Below are positions 17,442 to 26,627 of a stretch of 38,593 bases of DNA, piece after piece. Each line of letters opens with the position of its first letter. Position 1 is the first letter of the stretch. The notes below the pieces were generated by a model. It was not told the DNA's origin. It saw only the letters and a program-made list of their open reading frames with translations, and ran no database searches. Location of the stretch: NCBI RefSeq assembly GCF_000148725.1, contig NZ_GL476319.1, positions 41,318 to 79,910 of the forward strand, written 5' to 3'. The translations under genes were made by a program, and so were the position numbers. The stretch is from Roseibium sp. TrichSKD4 (lineage in GTDB: Bacteria; Pseudomonadota; Alphaproteobacteria; Rhizobiales; Stappiaceae).

Positions 17442-19610
17442 ATGATTTCTGATCACCTGACTGACATCGAGCAATTCGACGCTGAACTCTGGACGATAGC
17501 CGACAATCTGCGAGCCAATTCCGGCCTCGCTTCGAACGAGTATTTCATGCCCATCATGGGCCTTTTGTTCCTTCGTCAGGCCACCAACCGCTACTACGAA
17601 GCACTCGCCGCCATCGAGGCGGAGAAGGCAAACGGGAAGATGCCGGATCGCCCGCTCCGGGACGTAGACTTCACTCGTCGCCGGGCCATGATGCTGCCGG
17701 AAGCCGCCCGCTATGATGTGATCCTCGACCAGCCGAAAGATGGCAGCCTCGGCGAAGCTCTGACTGCCGCTATGGAAGCCGTTGAAGAGCACTTTCCACC
17801 GTTGGCCGGACAGCTCCCCAAGGACTACGAGCGGTTCGATGACGAACTACTGGAAAGCATGATGCGCAAGTTCGACACCGAGGCTCTGCGCAAGGCATCT
17901 GGCGACGTTTTCGGCCGCATCTACGAGTACTTCCTGGCAGAGTTTTCCAAACAGGGTGCCCACGATAACGGCGAGTTCTTCACACCGCCCTCTATTGTCC
18001 AGACGATCGTCAACGTGATCGAGCCGGACCACGGTATCATCTTTGATCCGGCCTGCGGCTCAGGCGGGATGTTCGTCCAATCAAGCCACTTCATCGAGCA
18101 TGAAGGCAAGGACACGATGAAGCGCGTCACTTTCTACGGCCACGAAAAGAACGAGACGACCGCCAAACTGGCGCAGATCAACCTCGCTGTACATGGCCTT
18201 CAGGGTTCCATCCAGGCAGGAAACGAAGCCATAACCTACTACAAGGATCCGCATGAGCTGATCCAGCATGACAAGAATGCAGATCGGGTGATTGGTAAGT
18301 GTGACTTTGTCATGGCCAATCCGCCCTTCAATGTGGACGAAGTCGACGCTGAGAAGGTGAAGAACGACCCGCGCCTCCCCTTCGGTCTACCTGGGGTGAA
18401 CAAGGCGAAGAAGGTCTCTAACGCCAACTTCCTTTGGATGTCCTACTTCTACAATTATCTGAAGGATACCGGGCGGGCTGGTGTGGTCATGTCATCTCAG
18501 GCGTCCAGTGCGGGCCGCGATGAGGCGAAGGTCCGGCAGAAGCTCGTGGAGACGGGCGCCGTCGATGTCATGATCGATATCCGCGGCAACTTCTTCTACA
18601 CGCGGACGGTTCCCTGTCAGCTCTGGTTCTTTGATCGGGCAAAGGAAGCAGATGAGGCGCGCAAGGACCACGTCCTGATGCTCGATGCGCGGAACATCTA
18701 TAGGAAAGTGTCCCGGGCCATTTATGACTTCAGCCCTGAGCAGCAGAAAAACATTGCCGCGATTGTGTGGCTGTATCGGGGTCAGTCCGATCGCTTCTTG
18801 GAACTGGTGGAAGCCTACCTGGCCGAGGCGATCGCAAAAGGTCAGGCAACCACGGAGCCCTTCACTGCGTTCGAAGACAGGCTGGCCAAACTGATCAATT
18901 TGATGGCGCCCTTTGCGACGGAGGCGCGCGATCCCGATCCACTGTCTGAAACCTGGACCGAATTGGCAGCCACCCAGGCAACGCTGAAGCAAGACATTGC
19001 AGCATACGGGGTCGAAGTCGTTGCCCGGGCGAAGGAGTGGGAAAGCAGCGCAAATGGCAGGAGCCGGGATAATGCGACACTTCACGCGGCACGGGAAGGC
19101 CTCCATGCGATAGCTGACCAATGCCGTGATCTGACCAAACAGATCGACCTGGCGGCGAAGCTTGCAGGCCGTGTTGCTGATGTGGCGATGCAGGAGCTGG
19201 AGGCGCGTGACTCCGATCTCTGGAACAATACCGAGATCAACAAGGCCAAGCGTGCGCTCAATGGCACGAACAAGGACAACGATCACGGTGCAAGGGGCGA
19301 CGTGGTCGAGGCGCTGCGTCAGGCGCGGTATTTCGTCAAACAGGCCGACTGGCTCCAAGAACGTTTCCCCGATGCGATGCTGTGTGATGTCGAGGGGCTA
19401 GTAAAGCTGGTCAACCGTAGGGAGATCGAAACCCATGACTGGAGCCTGACACCGGGGCGTTATGTCGGTGTGGCGCCTGAAGAGGTTGACGAAGATTTCG
19501 ACTTCGAGGAGGCGCTGCGCTCGATCCACATCGACCTCAAGGGCCTTAACGAGGAGGCGACGGATCTGGCGGCACGGATAACCCGGAACTTCGAGGAGTT
19601 GGGGGTATGA
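17442..19610 (+). CDS. hsdM: Type I restriction-modification system DNA methyltransferase (M) subunit
   Basis: A 722-residue N6-adenine methyltransferase. ATG 17442 is chosen because the HsdM N-terminal domain begins there (ISDHLTDIEQFDAELW). The AdoMet-binding motif I, FDPACGSGG, is at residues 201-209 and the catalytic NPPF at 293-296; a KVSNANFLWMSYFYNYL block follows. With HsdS it forms the modification complex that marks host DNA and prevents self-cleavage. It is longer than the ~500-residue EcoKI-type subunit: residues ~470-720 form an extra helical, charged region of unknown role. Its stop overlaps the hsdS start by 4 bases (ATGA), so translation is coupled. Confidence 0.95.
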   Translation: MISDHLTDIEQFDAELWTIADNLRANSGLASNEYFMPIMGLLFLRQATNRYYEALAAIEAEKANGKMPDRPLRDVDFTRRRAMMLPEAARYDVILDQPKDGSLGEALTAAMEAVEEHFPPLAGQLPKDYERFDDELLESMMRKFDTEALRKASGDVFGRIYEYFLAEFSKQGAHDNGEFFTPPSIVQTIVNVIEPDHGIIFDPACGSGGMFVQSSHFIEHEGKDTMKRVTFYGHEKNETTAKLAQINLAVHGLQGSIQAGNEAITYYKDPHELIQHDKNADRVIGKCDFVMANPPFNVDEVDAEKVKNDPRLPFGLPGVNKAKKVSNANFLWMSYFYNYLKDTGRAGVVMSSQASSAGRDEAKVRQKLVETGAVDVMIDIRGNFFYTRTVPCQLWFFDRAKEADEARKDHVLMLDARNIYRKVSRAIYDFSPEQQKNIAAIVWLYRGQSDRFLELVEAYLAEAIAKGQATTEPFTAFEDRLAKLINLMAPFATEARDPDPLSETWTELAATQATLKQDIAAYGVEVVARAKEWESSANGRSRDNATLHAAREGLHAIADQCRDLTKQIDLAAKLAGRVADVAMQELEARDSDLWNNTEINKAKRALNGTNKDNDHGARGDVVEALRQARYFVKQADWLQERFPDAMLCDVEGLVKLVNRREIETHDWSLTPGRYVGVAPEEVDEDFDFEEALRSIHIDLKGLNEEATDLAARITRNFEELGV

Positions 19611-20680
19611 CTTCCTATCTCGGGTCAAAACATTGGGCGCCAGCCGTCTTGCAAGACTTAGTGTTCTTGCAAAGAGGATTTGATATTACCAAGGCACAGC
19701 AGAAAAAAGGCGAAGTTCCCGTTTTCTCGTCCTCTGGGCTCAGCAGCTGGCACAATGAGGCTAAAGTCCAGGGACCGGGAATTATTATCGGTCGCAAGGG
19801 AACACTGGGCAGCGTTCACTATTCTGACGGCGATTACTGGCCCCATGACACAACACTATGGAGCAAATCTCTCAACGGAAACAATCCCCGTTTCGTCTAC
19901 TTCGCGCTAAAGTGTTTGGGCTTAGAGCGGTTCAATGTGGGTGGGGCCAACCCGACGCTAAACCGAAATCACATTCATGGGCTTCCGATACATCTGCCAG
20001 AACGAGACGCGCAAGACCGGATCGTCTCCATCCTCTCCACTTACGACGACCTGATCGAAAACAACCGACGGCGGATTGCGCTGTTGGAGGAAGCGGCGCG
20101 GCTGCTTTACCGCGAGTGGTTCGTCCACCTCCGCTTCCCCGGCCATGAACACATTCCGATCACCGATGGCCTCCCGGAGGGATGGGAAAGACGGACATTC
20201 GGTAAAGTAGCCGAATTGAAGTATGGCAAGGCCCTGAAAAAGGAAAACCGTGTCGAGGGACCGTTTCCAGTCTATGGTTCCAGCGGTATTGTCGGCACAC
20301 ACCAAAAGGCCTTAGTCGAAGGACCAACGATCATAATTGGGCGCAAGGGTAACGTTGGGAGCGTTTTCTGGTCACCTGCCGATTTCTGGCCGATCGATAC
20401 GGTTTACTTCATCCCAAAAGATCAGGCGGACTTCTGGCTCTACCTCGCGCTGCCATCAGCAGGTTTCCAGAATACGGACGCGGGAGTGCCCGGCTTGAAC
20501 CGCGATTTCGCCTATAGCCGAAAGCTTGTTCAGCCTAAAGAGAGGCTCCGTCGGCATTTCAACGAAGCTGTCGAGCCGATGTTCGCACAACGCGCGAGGC
20601 TGGAGGCATACAACGAAAAACTCTCACAAGCCCGGGACCTTCTCCTGCCGCGCCTGATGAACGGGGAGATCACAGTGTGA
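19607..20680 (+). CDS. hsdS: Type I restriction-modification specificity (S) subunit
   Basis: A 357-residue protein with the usual two-repeat layout: target recognition domain 1 (about 1-135), conserved coiled-coil spacer (140-185, with RIVSILSTYDDLIENNRRRI and YREWFVHLRFPGHE), target recognition domain 2 (about 190-315) and a second helix ending LLLPRLMNGEI. Both recognition domains share a GPxIIIGRKGxxGSV segment. It would dictate a bipartite DNA target for both methylation and restriction; the target cannot be predicted here. It is somewhat short for an S subunit. The ATG overlaps hsdM and the stop overlaps the next gene, each by 4 bases. Confidence 0.94.
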   Translation: MTSYLGSKHWAPAVLQDLVFLQRGFDITKAQQKKGEVPVFSSSGLSSWHNEAKVQGPGIIIGRKGTLGSVHYSDGDYWPHDTTLWSKSLNGNNPRFVYFALKCLGLERFNVGGANPTLNRNHIHGLPIHLPERDAQDRIVSILSTYDDLIENNRRRIALLEEAARLLYREWFVHLRFPGHEHIPITDGLPEGWERRTFGKVAELKYGKALKKENRVEGPFPVYGSSGIVGTHQKALVEGPTIIIGRKGNVGSVFWSPADFWPIDTVYFIPKDQADFWLYLALPSAGFQNTDAGVPGLNRDFAYSRKLVQPKERLRRHFNEAVEPMFAQRARLEAYNEKLSQARDLLLPRLMNGEITV

Positions 20681-21522
20681 TTGTAAACGATGAAACCATT
20701 CCCGAATACCTGCGTGCCGAACTGGAAAGTGAGACCGCAAGTTTAAAATCAACGAAATTTAGCTTGCCGGAGATCAGCAACCGTGATCGTGCTCTGTTCC
20801 TGATTGGCGAACCCGACCTGGAAGCCCAACTGATCGCGATCAAAGGCATGTTGAGGCGGCATGCCGAAACAGAGCAACTCGTCTCAAAGAAAATCAAAGA
20901 GCTTGATGCCCGGACCCGCGCCTACGCCGGGGCCAGCGATGAATACCAGCAACACCTGGAAGATCAGTGGGTCGACGCAATACACTGGTCGGTTTTCCAG
21001 GATGCCGCACATAGCATGTCAGCTGTTGGCATGTTGGCGCCCTTTGTTGAGTCTCTGTTCGTGTCCGTGTTCCGTGGACTGCGCAGGCAGCTTCATGAAG
21101 ATACCGCCAACGATCCACGCACCGCAGCCACCCAAGACCAATACTGGAACCCGCAGATTGTGTACCGTAAGGACGGCCAAAAGGATGATGTCGTCGCTGG
21201 GATCAATCAGCTCGCGATATCGACGGGTCTCCACAACTACCTTCCCGGGGAATACCAGAAGACGCTTTCGGCTCTTTTCGGCTATCGTAACAATATGTTC
21301 CACAACGGGTTCGAATGGCCGCCAGAAACACGTCAGAGATTTGCCCAACGTATCGCAAGCGGAGAATGGCCAAGGAGTTGGTTCTCACAGGCCACCCGTA
21401 ATGACGAACCATGGATCTTTTACATGAGCGATGAATCCATTGCTCATTGCCTAAAAATGATTGACCAAGTACTTGACGGTGTGGGTGAATATATTACTCA
21501 ACCAAAAGGCGATTTAACTTGA
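20677..21522 (+). CDS. Unknown protein with HEPN-like RX4H motif, embedded in hsd operon
   Basis: A 281-residue protein starting at GTG 20677, overlapping the hsdS stop (GTGA), so it is tightly coupled to the restriction operon. I do not recognise a named family. It is predicted to be mainly helical and soluble, and contains YRNNMFHNG (Arg204-x4-His209) in an alpha-helical C-terminal half, which fits the RX4-6H catalytic signature of HEPN ribonucleases. Type I loci can host such RNases (PrrC-type anticodon nucleases are HEPN proteins encoded beside hsd genes), but no PrrC/RloC ATPase domain is present here. The proposal of an RNase back-up is an inference from one short motif and the gene position. 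Confidence 0.75.
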   Translation: MIVNDETIPEYLRAELESETASLKSTKFSLPEISNRDRALFLIGEPDLEAQLIAIKGMLRRHAETEQLVSKKIKELDARTRAYAGASDEYQQHLEDQWVDAIHWSVFQDAAHSMSAVGMLAPFVESLFVSVFRGLRRQLHEDTANDPRTAATQDQYWNPQIVYRKDGQKDDVVAGINQLAISTGLHNYLPGEYQKTLSALFGYRNNMFHNGFEWPPETRQRFAQRIASGEWPRSWFSQATRNDEPWIFYMSDESIAHCLKMIDQVLDGVGEYITQPKGDLT

Positions 21523-21547
21523 ACTGATTTCGTCGAAGAGGGATTGC

Positions 21548-24500
21548 ATGGCCGTCACAGGCATCAACAGTGAAGACCGTCTGGTTCAGAAAACCTTCGC
21601 CGACCACCTTGAACAGGCACTCAACTGGGAAAGCATTTACGCTTTCAACAAGGAGACTTTCGGTGCCGGCGGCACCCTGGGGCGAAAGGACACCAGGGAA
21701 GCGATTCTGACGCGCGACCTGCGAGAAGCCCTGATCCGCCTAAACCCGGACCTACCGAACAAGGCCATCGACCATGCCATACGGGAGCTGACCGTCTATG
21801 ATGTCAGTCGTTCTCTGGTTCAGCACAATCGCGACTTTTACCGCCTCATTCGCGGCGGCGTTCAAGTCACCTATAAGGACAAAAACGGCAGACAGAAATC
21901 CGCTCGCGCCAGGGTCATTGATTTCGATAATGCTCCCGGTTCGAACCGCTTTCTCGCGGTGCGCGAACTGAAACTGACCGGAATCCGGACCCCTAATTAC
22001 AATCGCAGGGCGGATCTGGTCTGCTTCATCAACGGCCTGCCTATCGTATTTATCGAGTTGAAGGCGGTTTATAGGAATATCCGCGAGGGTTTTGACAACA
22101 ACCTCTGTGACTACATGGACGAGAATGTCATCGCCCATGCCTTTCATCACAACGCCTTTCTGATCGTCTCTAACGGCGATCGCGCCCGCTATGGCTCCAT
22201 CACCAGCACCTGGGAGCATTTCAACGAGTGGAAGCGGCTCGACGAGGATGACAAAGGCAGCGTGGACGCTGAGAAACTATTGAACGGCATGCTGGCCCAT
22301 GATCGCCTGCTCGATCTCCTCGAAAACTTCATTCTCTTTGACGCGAGCAAGGCCGGCACAACCCGAAAGGTCGTTGCACGAAACCATCAGGTGCTGGGCG
22401 TAAACCGTGCTGTTGCTTCCGTGGTACACCAGGAAGCAATCAAGGCAGACTTGCCCGACGGCCAGAGGCTCAAACACCGGGTGGTTGAGCTCCCTCTGGA
22501 GCGGAAAGCCCCAGCCAGGCGCAAGGCCAAAGCCGATGATGCAAAGTTGGTCGAAGCCAAGGCGGCTCTCCCATCCTTCGTTCCAGACGGCCCTGTCGAC
22601 CTCATCGAGCGGGCCCATCCCGATCTTGGACGGCTCGGTGTGTTCTGGCACACCCAAGGCAGCGGCAAGTCTTATTCCATGGCCTTCTTTTCGGAAAAGG
22701 TCCGTCGCAAGGTTCCTGGCAACTTTACGTTCCTCCTGATGACCGATCGGCAGGATCTCGACAGCCAGATTTACAAGACTTTCGTGGGCTGCGGGATTGC
22801 GGGAGAAGACACGCCCCGCGCATCCTCCGGCAATGAGCTGGAAAAGGTCCTGAGGGAAAACCATCAGTACGTTTTCAGCCTGATCCACAAGTTCAACAAG
22901 AACGTCAATCCAGAGGAGCCATACAGCAAACGCGATGACATCATAGTGGTTTCCGACGAAGCCCACCGGACGCAGGCAGGACGGCTCGCCCGGAACATGC
23001 GTCTGGCCCTGCCGAATGCCGCCTTCATCGGTTTCACCGGAACGCCGCTGTTCAAGCAGGACGAGATCACCAAGCGGATCTTTGGAAACTATGTGTCGCG
23101 CTACAACTTCAAGCGCTCCGAAGAGGATGGTGCGACAGTCAAGCTGGTCTATGAAAATCGAGGAGAGAAACTCGGTGTCGCCCGGACGGACCTGAACGAT
23201 CAGATCGCGGCGAAAATAGAAGAGGCGGAGCTGGATACGGATCAATCAGCCTTGCTCGACAAATTGTTGGGCAAGGACTACGAGATCATCACCGCCGATG
23301 AACGCCTGGATAAGATCGCTGCCGATTTCGTCGAGCATTACTCAACGCGCTGGGAGTCCGGAAAGGCCCTTTTCGTCTGCATCGACAAGATTACCTGTGC
23401 TCGAATGTTTCAGCGTATTATCCCCCGGTGGAAGACCAAGGCCACCGAGATCCGCAGGGCCGAACAGGCTAAACGCGCGGAGGCGAAGGCTGCAACAGAT
23501 CCGCAGATCCAGGTACAGCTGAACGATGAGGCGGTGGAGCTGAAGCGCCAGGCTGACTGGATGGATGAGACCATCATCGAGATCATCATCAGCGAAGCCC
23601 AAAATGAAGTTAAAGACTTCAAGAAATGGGGCTTCGACATCATCCCCCATCGAGAATTGATGAAACAGGGTTTCGAAACGGAAGGCGGTGATCGTGTCGA
23701 TGTTGAGAGCGCCTTCAAAAACCCCAAGCATCCGTTCCGGATAGCGATTGTATGCGCCATGTGGCTTACAGGGTTCGACGTGGAGAGCCTCACGACACTC
23801 TACCTCGACAAGCCCATGAAGGCGCACACGCTTATGCAGGCTATCGCCCGCGCAAACCGCGTATTTCCGGGTAAGGATTTCGGCCTGATCGTCGACTACA
23901 ACGGCATGCTGAAAAGCCTTCGGGAAGCCCTAGCTCAATACGCGCTGGGTGATGACGGGTCAGGCGAAGAAGAAATCGTCGCGCCGATCGAAGAAAGGGT
24001 GCAGGCACTGATAGAAGCGTTGGAAGCGACCGAGGCCCATTTGAAGGGCCTTGGCTTCGATCCATCGACCTTGACTGGATCGACGGGGTTCGCCCGGATC
24101 CGGGGCATCAGGGATGCCGTGGACGCAGTTTACACAACGGATGAAACCAAACGGCGATTTGAAGTGATGGCCCGCCAGGTGTTCACGCGCTTCAAGGCCC
24201 TTCTCATGGAACCGACGGCCTTTGCCTATGCCGAACGGCACGACAACATTGAAGCTATTTACAAGAAGCTGACCGAGCGGCGGGATACTGCCGATGTCAC
24301 GGAACTGCTGAAGGAATTGCATCGTATCGTCAATATCGCAATCCAGACGCAAGCCCCAGGGGGTGACCAGGCCGAGGGCCTGACGTTTGACCTCAGTAAG
24401 ATCGACATGGAGCGGCTGCGTGATGAATTCGCCAAGAAGGTTCATCACAAGGCAACCGCCATCCAGGACATACGAGACATCGTCGAAGCAAAGATCGCGC

Positions 24501-24979
24501 AGATGCTAGCCCGCAACTCCACTCGGATGGATTACCAGATCAAATACGAAGAGATCGTCGCCGCCTACAATGCCGACAAAGATCGCGTCAGTGTGGAAGA
24601 TACCTTCCGGCGCCTGACTGAACTCATGAATGAGCTTGACGAGGAACAAAAACGCGCCGTCGAAGAGGGGCTGGATGAAGACGAACTCGCCATGTTCGAT
24701 CTTCTGAAAAAGAACGACCTGACAAAAGCAGACCGCGAGAGGGTCAAACAAGCCAGTCGCGACCTCCTGACCGCGATCAAGGACCAATTGGCAAAACTCG
24801 ACCACTTCTGGGAAAAAGAGCAGACCAAGGCGGAAGTCAAGACGTTCATTCTCGACAATGTCTACATGAACTTGCCGACACCTCCGTTCTCAAACGAAGA
24901 CAAGGAAGCCTTGGCCGAGAGCGTCTATGCCCATGTCTGGCAGCAGGCCGTCAGTGGGGGCTTTGCGACTGCGGCGTGA
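21548..24979 (+). CDS. hsdR: Type I restriction-modification endonuclease/translocase (R) subunit
   Basis: A 1143-residue HsdR. The N-terminal PD-(D/E)XK nuclease has Asp156, Glu170 and Lys172 (RADLVCF...IELKA). The SF2 translocase follows, with Walker A GSGKS at residues 371-375 (HTQGSGKSYSM), DEAH at 470-473, GFTGTPL soon after, and the second RecA domain (ANRVFPGKDFGLIVDY near 770-785). The C-terminal third is helical and charged and would dock on HsdM/HsdS. It cleaves unmodified DNA at a distance after ATP-driven translocation. ATG 21548 follows AGAGGG and lies 25 bases after the HEPN-like gene, so the whole set is one operon and appears intact. Confidence 0.96.
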   Translation: MAVTGINSEDRLVQKTFADHLEQALNWESIYAFNKETFGAGGTLGRKDTREAILTRDLREALIRLNPDLPNKAIDHAIRELTVYDVSRSLVQHNRDFYRLIRGGVQVTYKDKNGRQKSARARVIDFDNAPGSNRFLAVRELKLTGIRTPNYNRRADLVCFINGLPIVFIELKAVYRNIREGFDNNLCDYMDENVIAHAFHHNAFLIVSNGDRARYGSITSTWEHFNEWKRLDEDDKGSVDAEKLLNGMLAHDRLLDLLENFILFDASKAGTTRKVVARNHQVLGVNRAVASVVHQEAIKADLPDGQRLKHRVVELPLERKAPARRKAKADDAKLVEAKAALPSFVPDGPVDLIERAHPDLGRLGVFWHTQGSGKSYSMAFFSEKVRRKVPGNFTFLLMTDRQDLDSQIYKTFVGCGIAGEDTPRASSGNELEKVLRENHQYVFSLIHKFNKNVNPEEPYSKRDDIIVVSDEAHRTQAGRLARNMRLALPNAAFIGFTGTPLFKQDEITKRIFGNYVSRYNFKRSEEDGATVKLVYENRGEKLGVARTDLNDQIAAKIEEAELDTDQSALLDKLLGKDYEIITADERLDKIAADFVEHYSTRWESGKALFVCIDKITCARMFQRIIPRWKTKATEIRRAEQAKRAEAKAATDPQIQVQLNDEAVELKRQADWMDETIIEIIISEAQNEVKDFKKWGFDIIPHRELMKQGFETEGGDRVDVESAFKNPKHPFRIAIVCAMWLTGFDVESLTTLYLDKPMKAHTLMQAIARANRVFPGKDFGLIVDYNGMLKSLREALAQYALGDDGSGEEEIVAPIEERVQALIEALEATEAHLKGLGFDPSTLTGSTGFARIRGIRDAVDAVYTTDETKRRFEVMARQVFTRFKALLMEPTAFAYAERHDNIEAIYKKLTERRDTADVTELLKELHRIVNIAIQTQAPGGDQAEGLTFDLSKIDMERLRDEFAKKVHHKATAIQDIRDIVEAKIAQMLARNSTRMDYQIKYEEIVAAYNADKDRVSVEDTFRRLTELMNELDEEQKRAVEEGLDEDELAMFDLLKKNDLTKADRERVKQASRDLLTAIKDQLAKLDHFWEKEQTKAEVKTFILDNVYMNLPTPPFSNEDKEALAESVYAHVWQQAVSGGFATAA

Positions 24980-25027
24980 AACCATTTATGACGTTTATGG
25001 TGTCTTCCAAGCCAGATCCTGGAGCGC

Positions 25028-25495
25028 CTAGGTCATCAAGTTTGAGTGCTGTGTAAAACGCGTTGTGATCCCCCAGGACTGCAATGCCCAAACCCCGTCA
25101 ACGCCTTCTTCGATGGAGAAATAGAAATCCTTCGGCAGCCCGAGCTCAAAGCTCCGCAGCATGTCCGAGAACTGTGCTCGTGTGACAGATATTGTCATGC
25201 TCAGCAGTCTCGCTCGATGTTCCTGCTGAAAGTACCCTGCACTACGTCTATCCTTCGCCAACTGCGTAGGCGCGATGATCATTACCGTAGCTGGCCACCG
25301 GAAGTCGTCACCGTCCTTCTTGATGGTGGCTGTAAGGATCATGTAGGAAAACTCCACCGTCTGTTTTGGCGGTCCATCCTGTACTTGCTGCCCGAATTGG
25401 ATGGAACTGATCCCAACGATCTCGCCTGTCCAGTCGCCCGGTTCGATAGCTCGCCGCGACTGTTGCTTGTTCTTCCTGACGGTTTTCTTTCCCAT
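25028..25495 (-). CDS. Uncharacterised cargo protein, divergent from PIN gene
   Basis: A 155-residue protein not assigned to a family. ATG 25495 is chosen, with GGAATA about 10 bases upstream; a TTG at 25513 in the same frame would add six residues. The N-terminus is strongly basic (GKKTVRKNKQQSRR). The middle alternates hydrophobic and polar residues in a beta-rich pattern (VEFSYMILTATIKKDGDDF, ATVMIIAP). It converges on hsdR with 48 bases between stops and is divergent from the PIN-domain gene, sharing a 108-base regulatory region with two palindromes. It could be a partner or regulator of the PIN protein, but nothing in the sequence proves this. Confidence 0.6.
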   Translation of the reverse strand: MGKKTVRKNKQQSRRAIEPGDWTGEIVGISSIQFGQQVQDGPPKQTVEFSYMILTATIKKDGDDFRWPATVMIIAPTQLAKDRRSAGYFQQEHRARLLSMTISVTRAQFSDMLRSFELGLPKDFYFSIEEGVDGVWALQSWGITTRFTQHSNLMT

Positions 25496-25511
25496 ACCAA
25501 TATTCCGAGCC

Positions 25512-25531
25512 AATTGTATTTTTTTACAATT
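25512..25531. promoter_or_regulatory. AT-rich inverted repeat, candidate operator
   Basis: AATTGTA and TACAATT flank a run of six T residues (7+6+7). It sits 17 bases upstream of the start of the leftward uncharacterised gene, where a promoter or operator would be expected. Confidence 0.45.
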
Positions 25532-25555
25532 TTATCGACCCCGTTAACCTTTTGT

Positions 25556-25569
25556 CCGGATTAATCCGG
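25556..25569. promoter_or_regulatory. Perfect 14-bp palindrome, candidate operator
   Basis: CCGGATTAATCCGG is a perfect palindrome 34 bases before the PIN gene start. Together with the AT-rich repeat at 25512-25531 it suggests a controlled divergent promoter, as in toxin-antitoxin modules. Confidence 0.45.
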
Positions 25570-25603
25570 AAAAACCGGTCCTGTCGAGTCGCAGGAGGCC
25601 GGA

Positions 25604-26125
25604 ATGAATATCAACAACGCACGCTATCTTCTTGATACATCTATAATAAGCGAATTCGCCAAGGACTCGTGCGAGCAGCACGCAGGCCTCCGAAATTGGT
25701 TAACTCGCGTTCCGGAACATACCCTGCACGTGCCGTATGGGGCCGCTCTGGAGATCCAGCGGGGCATCGTCCAACTGCGCCGGATAAATCCTTCAAAAGC
25801 CCATCACCTGGATCTCTGGTTCGATGATCTGCAATCGAAACTCCCGTTCATCCCAATGTCTCTCGAGGCTGCCCGGATACACGCCGAGATGACATCCGAA
25901 AGCGCATTGAAAAATCTCTGGATCAACGATCCACGGACCAAGATCCCCGGGCCCCGCCAGGCTCTGGCTATTGCGGCAACTGCGATAGCTTCAAGATCGT
26001 GTTTGGTTACCCGGAACACGTCGGACTACGAACAGATCGATCGCTATTTTTCCCTCCCCGGCCTGATCAATCCGATCGACCACGAACCATCCACATCACC
26101 CCATTCAGCAATCACCATCCACTGA
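25604..26125 (+). CDS. PIN-domain protein (VapC-like)
   Basis: A 173-residue protein with a PIN ribonuclease fold. Asp11 lies in the opening YLLDTSIISEF, Glu50 in ALEIQRG, and Asp141 in the C-terminal TRNTSDY. The third acidic position usually found as AD in ADALIAATA is replaced (RQALAIAATA, residues 118-126), so activity may be altered, though one missing acid is tolerated in some PIN proteins. ATG 25604 is preceded by GGAGG at 25589-25594. A classical VapC would be encoded just after a small antitoxin; none precedes it here, and the divergent gene is not a recognised antitoxin. It may be a solitary defence RNase or have an unusual partner. Confidence 0.75.
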   Translation: MNINNARYLLDTSIISEFAKDSCEQHAGLRNWLTRVPEHTLHVPYGAALEIQRGIVQLRRINPSKAHHLDLWFDDLQSKLPFIPMSLEAARIHAEMTSESALKNLWINDPRTKIPGPRQALAIAATAIASRSCLVTRNTSDYEQIDRYFSLPGLINPIDHEPSTSPHSAITIH

Positions 26126-26143
26126 CAAGAAAAGGAGAACGAA

Positions 26144-26335
26144 ATGACACGCCAGCACGCAATAAATTCGGTCGGGATAGCGGACATAGAAGAGCCGATA
26201 ATAGCCAGACATCACCGCTCTTTTTTCGACCCAGCAAGGCCGGGCGGCCCTGCTCCGACACTCAGGCTCAATCAGCCGACATTACGGAAAACCCATCGTC
26301 ATGACATTTCAACAACCTCAAACAGCAACTTGTAA
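26144..26335 (+). CDS. Possible small protein, unknown
   Basis: A 63-codon frame starting at ATG 26144 with a strong ribosome binding site (AAGGAG, about 8 bases upstream), 18 bases after the PIN gene stop. No family recognised; the sequence is hydrophilic with several His and Pro residues. The good initiation signal is the main support. Its end overlaps the next frame. Confidence 0.4.
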   Translation: MTRQHAINSVGIADIEEPIIARHHRSFFDPARPGGPAPTLRLNQPTLRKTHRHDISTTSNSNL

Positions 26336-26627
26336 TCTCGCCTTCAGCCCTGAAACCCTTACGGTCATTGCTCAAAACCTCAAAGCATTGCAGCCTAACG
26401 GTAAGAACGCTTGGCTGGAGCAGTCCGAATTTCCGCTTTTAAGGGACTGGAGCAAGACGCTTCTCCCCTTCCCCGCGATCATCGGTTCTGTTGACACCAA
26501 GTCAATTCTCGAACCCGCCTTTGCATTCTCCGAAGATCATTCGATGGCACTTCTTCCGGGCGGCTGGTTTCGGCTGGACGGCCACGTCGACATGCACCTT
26601 TCGTCAGATTGGCGAATACGCGGCTGA
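26301..26627 (+). CDS. Hypothetical protein upstream of the FtsH-like gene
   Basis: A 108-residue frame with protein-like composition (many Leu, Phe and Trp in amphipathic segments, for example LRDWSKTLLPFPAIIGSVD). No known family was recognised. It overlaps the preceding small frame by 35 bases and ends about 150 bases before the FtsH-like start. No strong ribosome binding site is visible, so translational coupling would be needed. It could be a short partner protein of the AAA+ protease. Confidence 0.45.
   Translation: MTFQQPQTATCNLAFSPETLTVIAQNLKALQPNGKNAWLEQSEFPLLRDWSKTLLPFPAIIGSVDTKSILEPAFAFSEDHSMALLPGGWFRLDGHVDMHLSSDWRIRG

Noticed and set aside
22277-23245. Antisense frame of 322 codons inside hsdR
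   Set aside because: It is the shadow of a well-conserved coding region on the plus strand, with no independent start signal.
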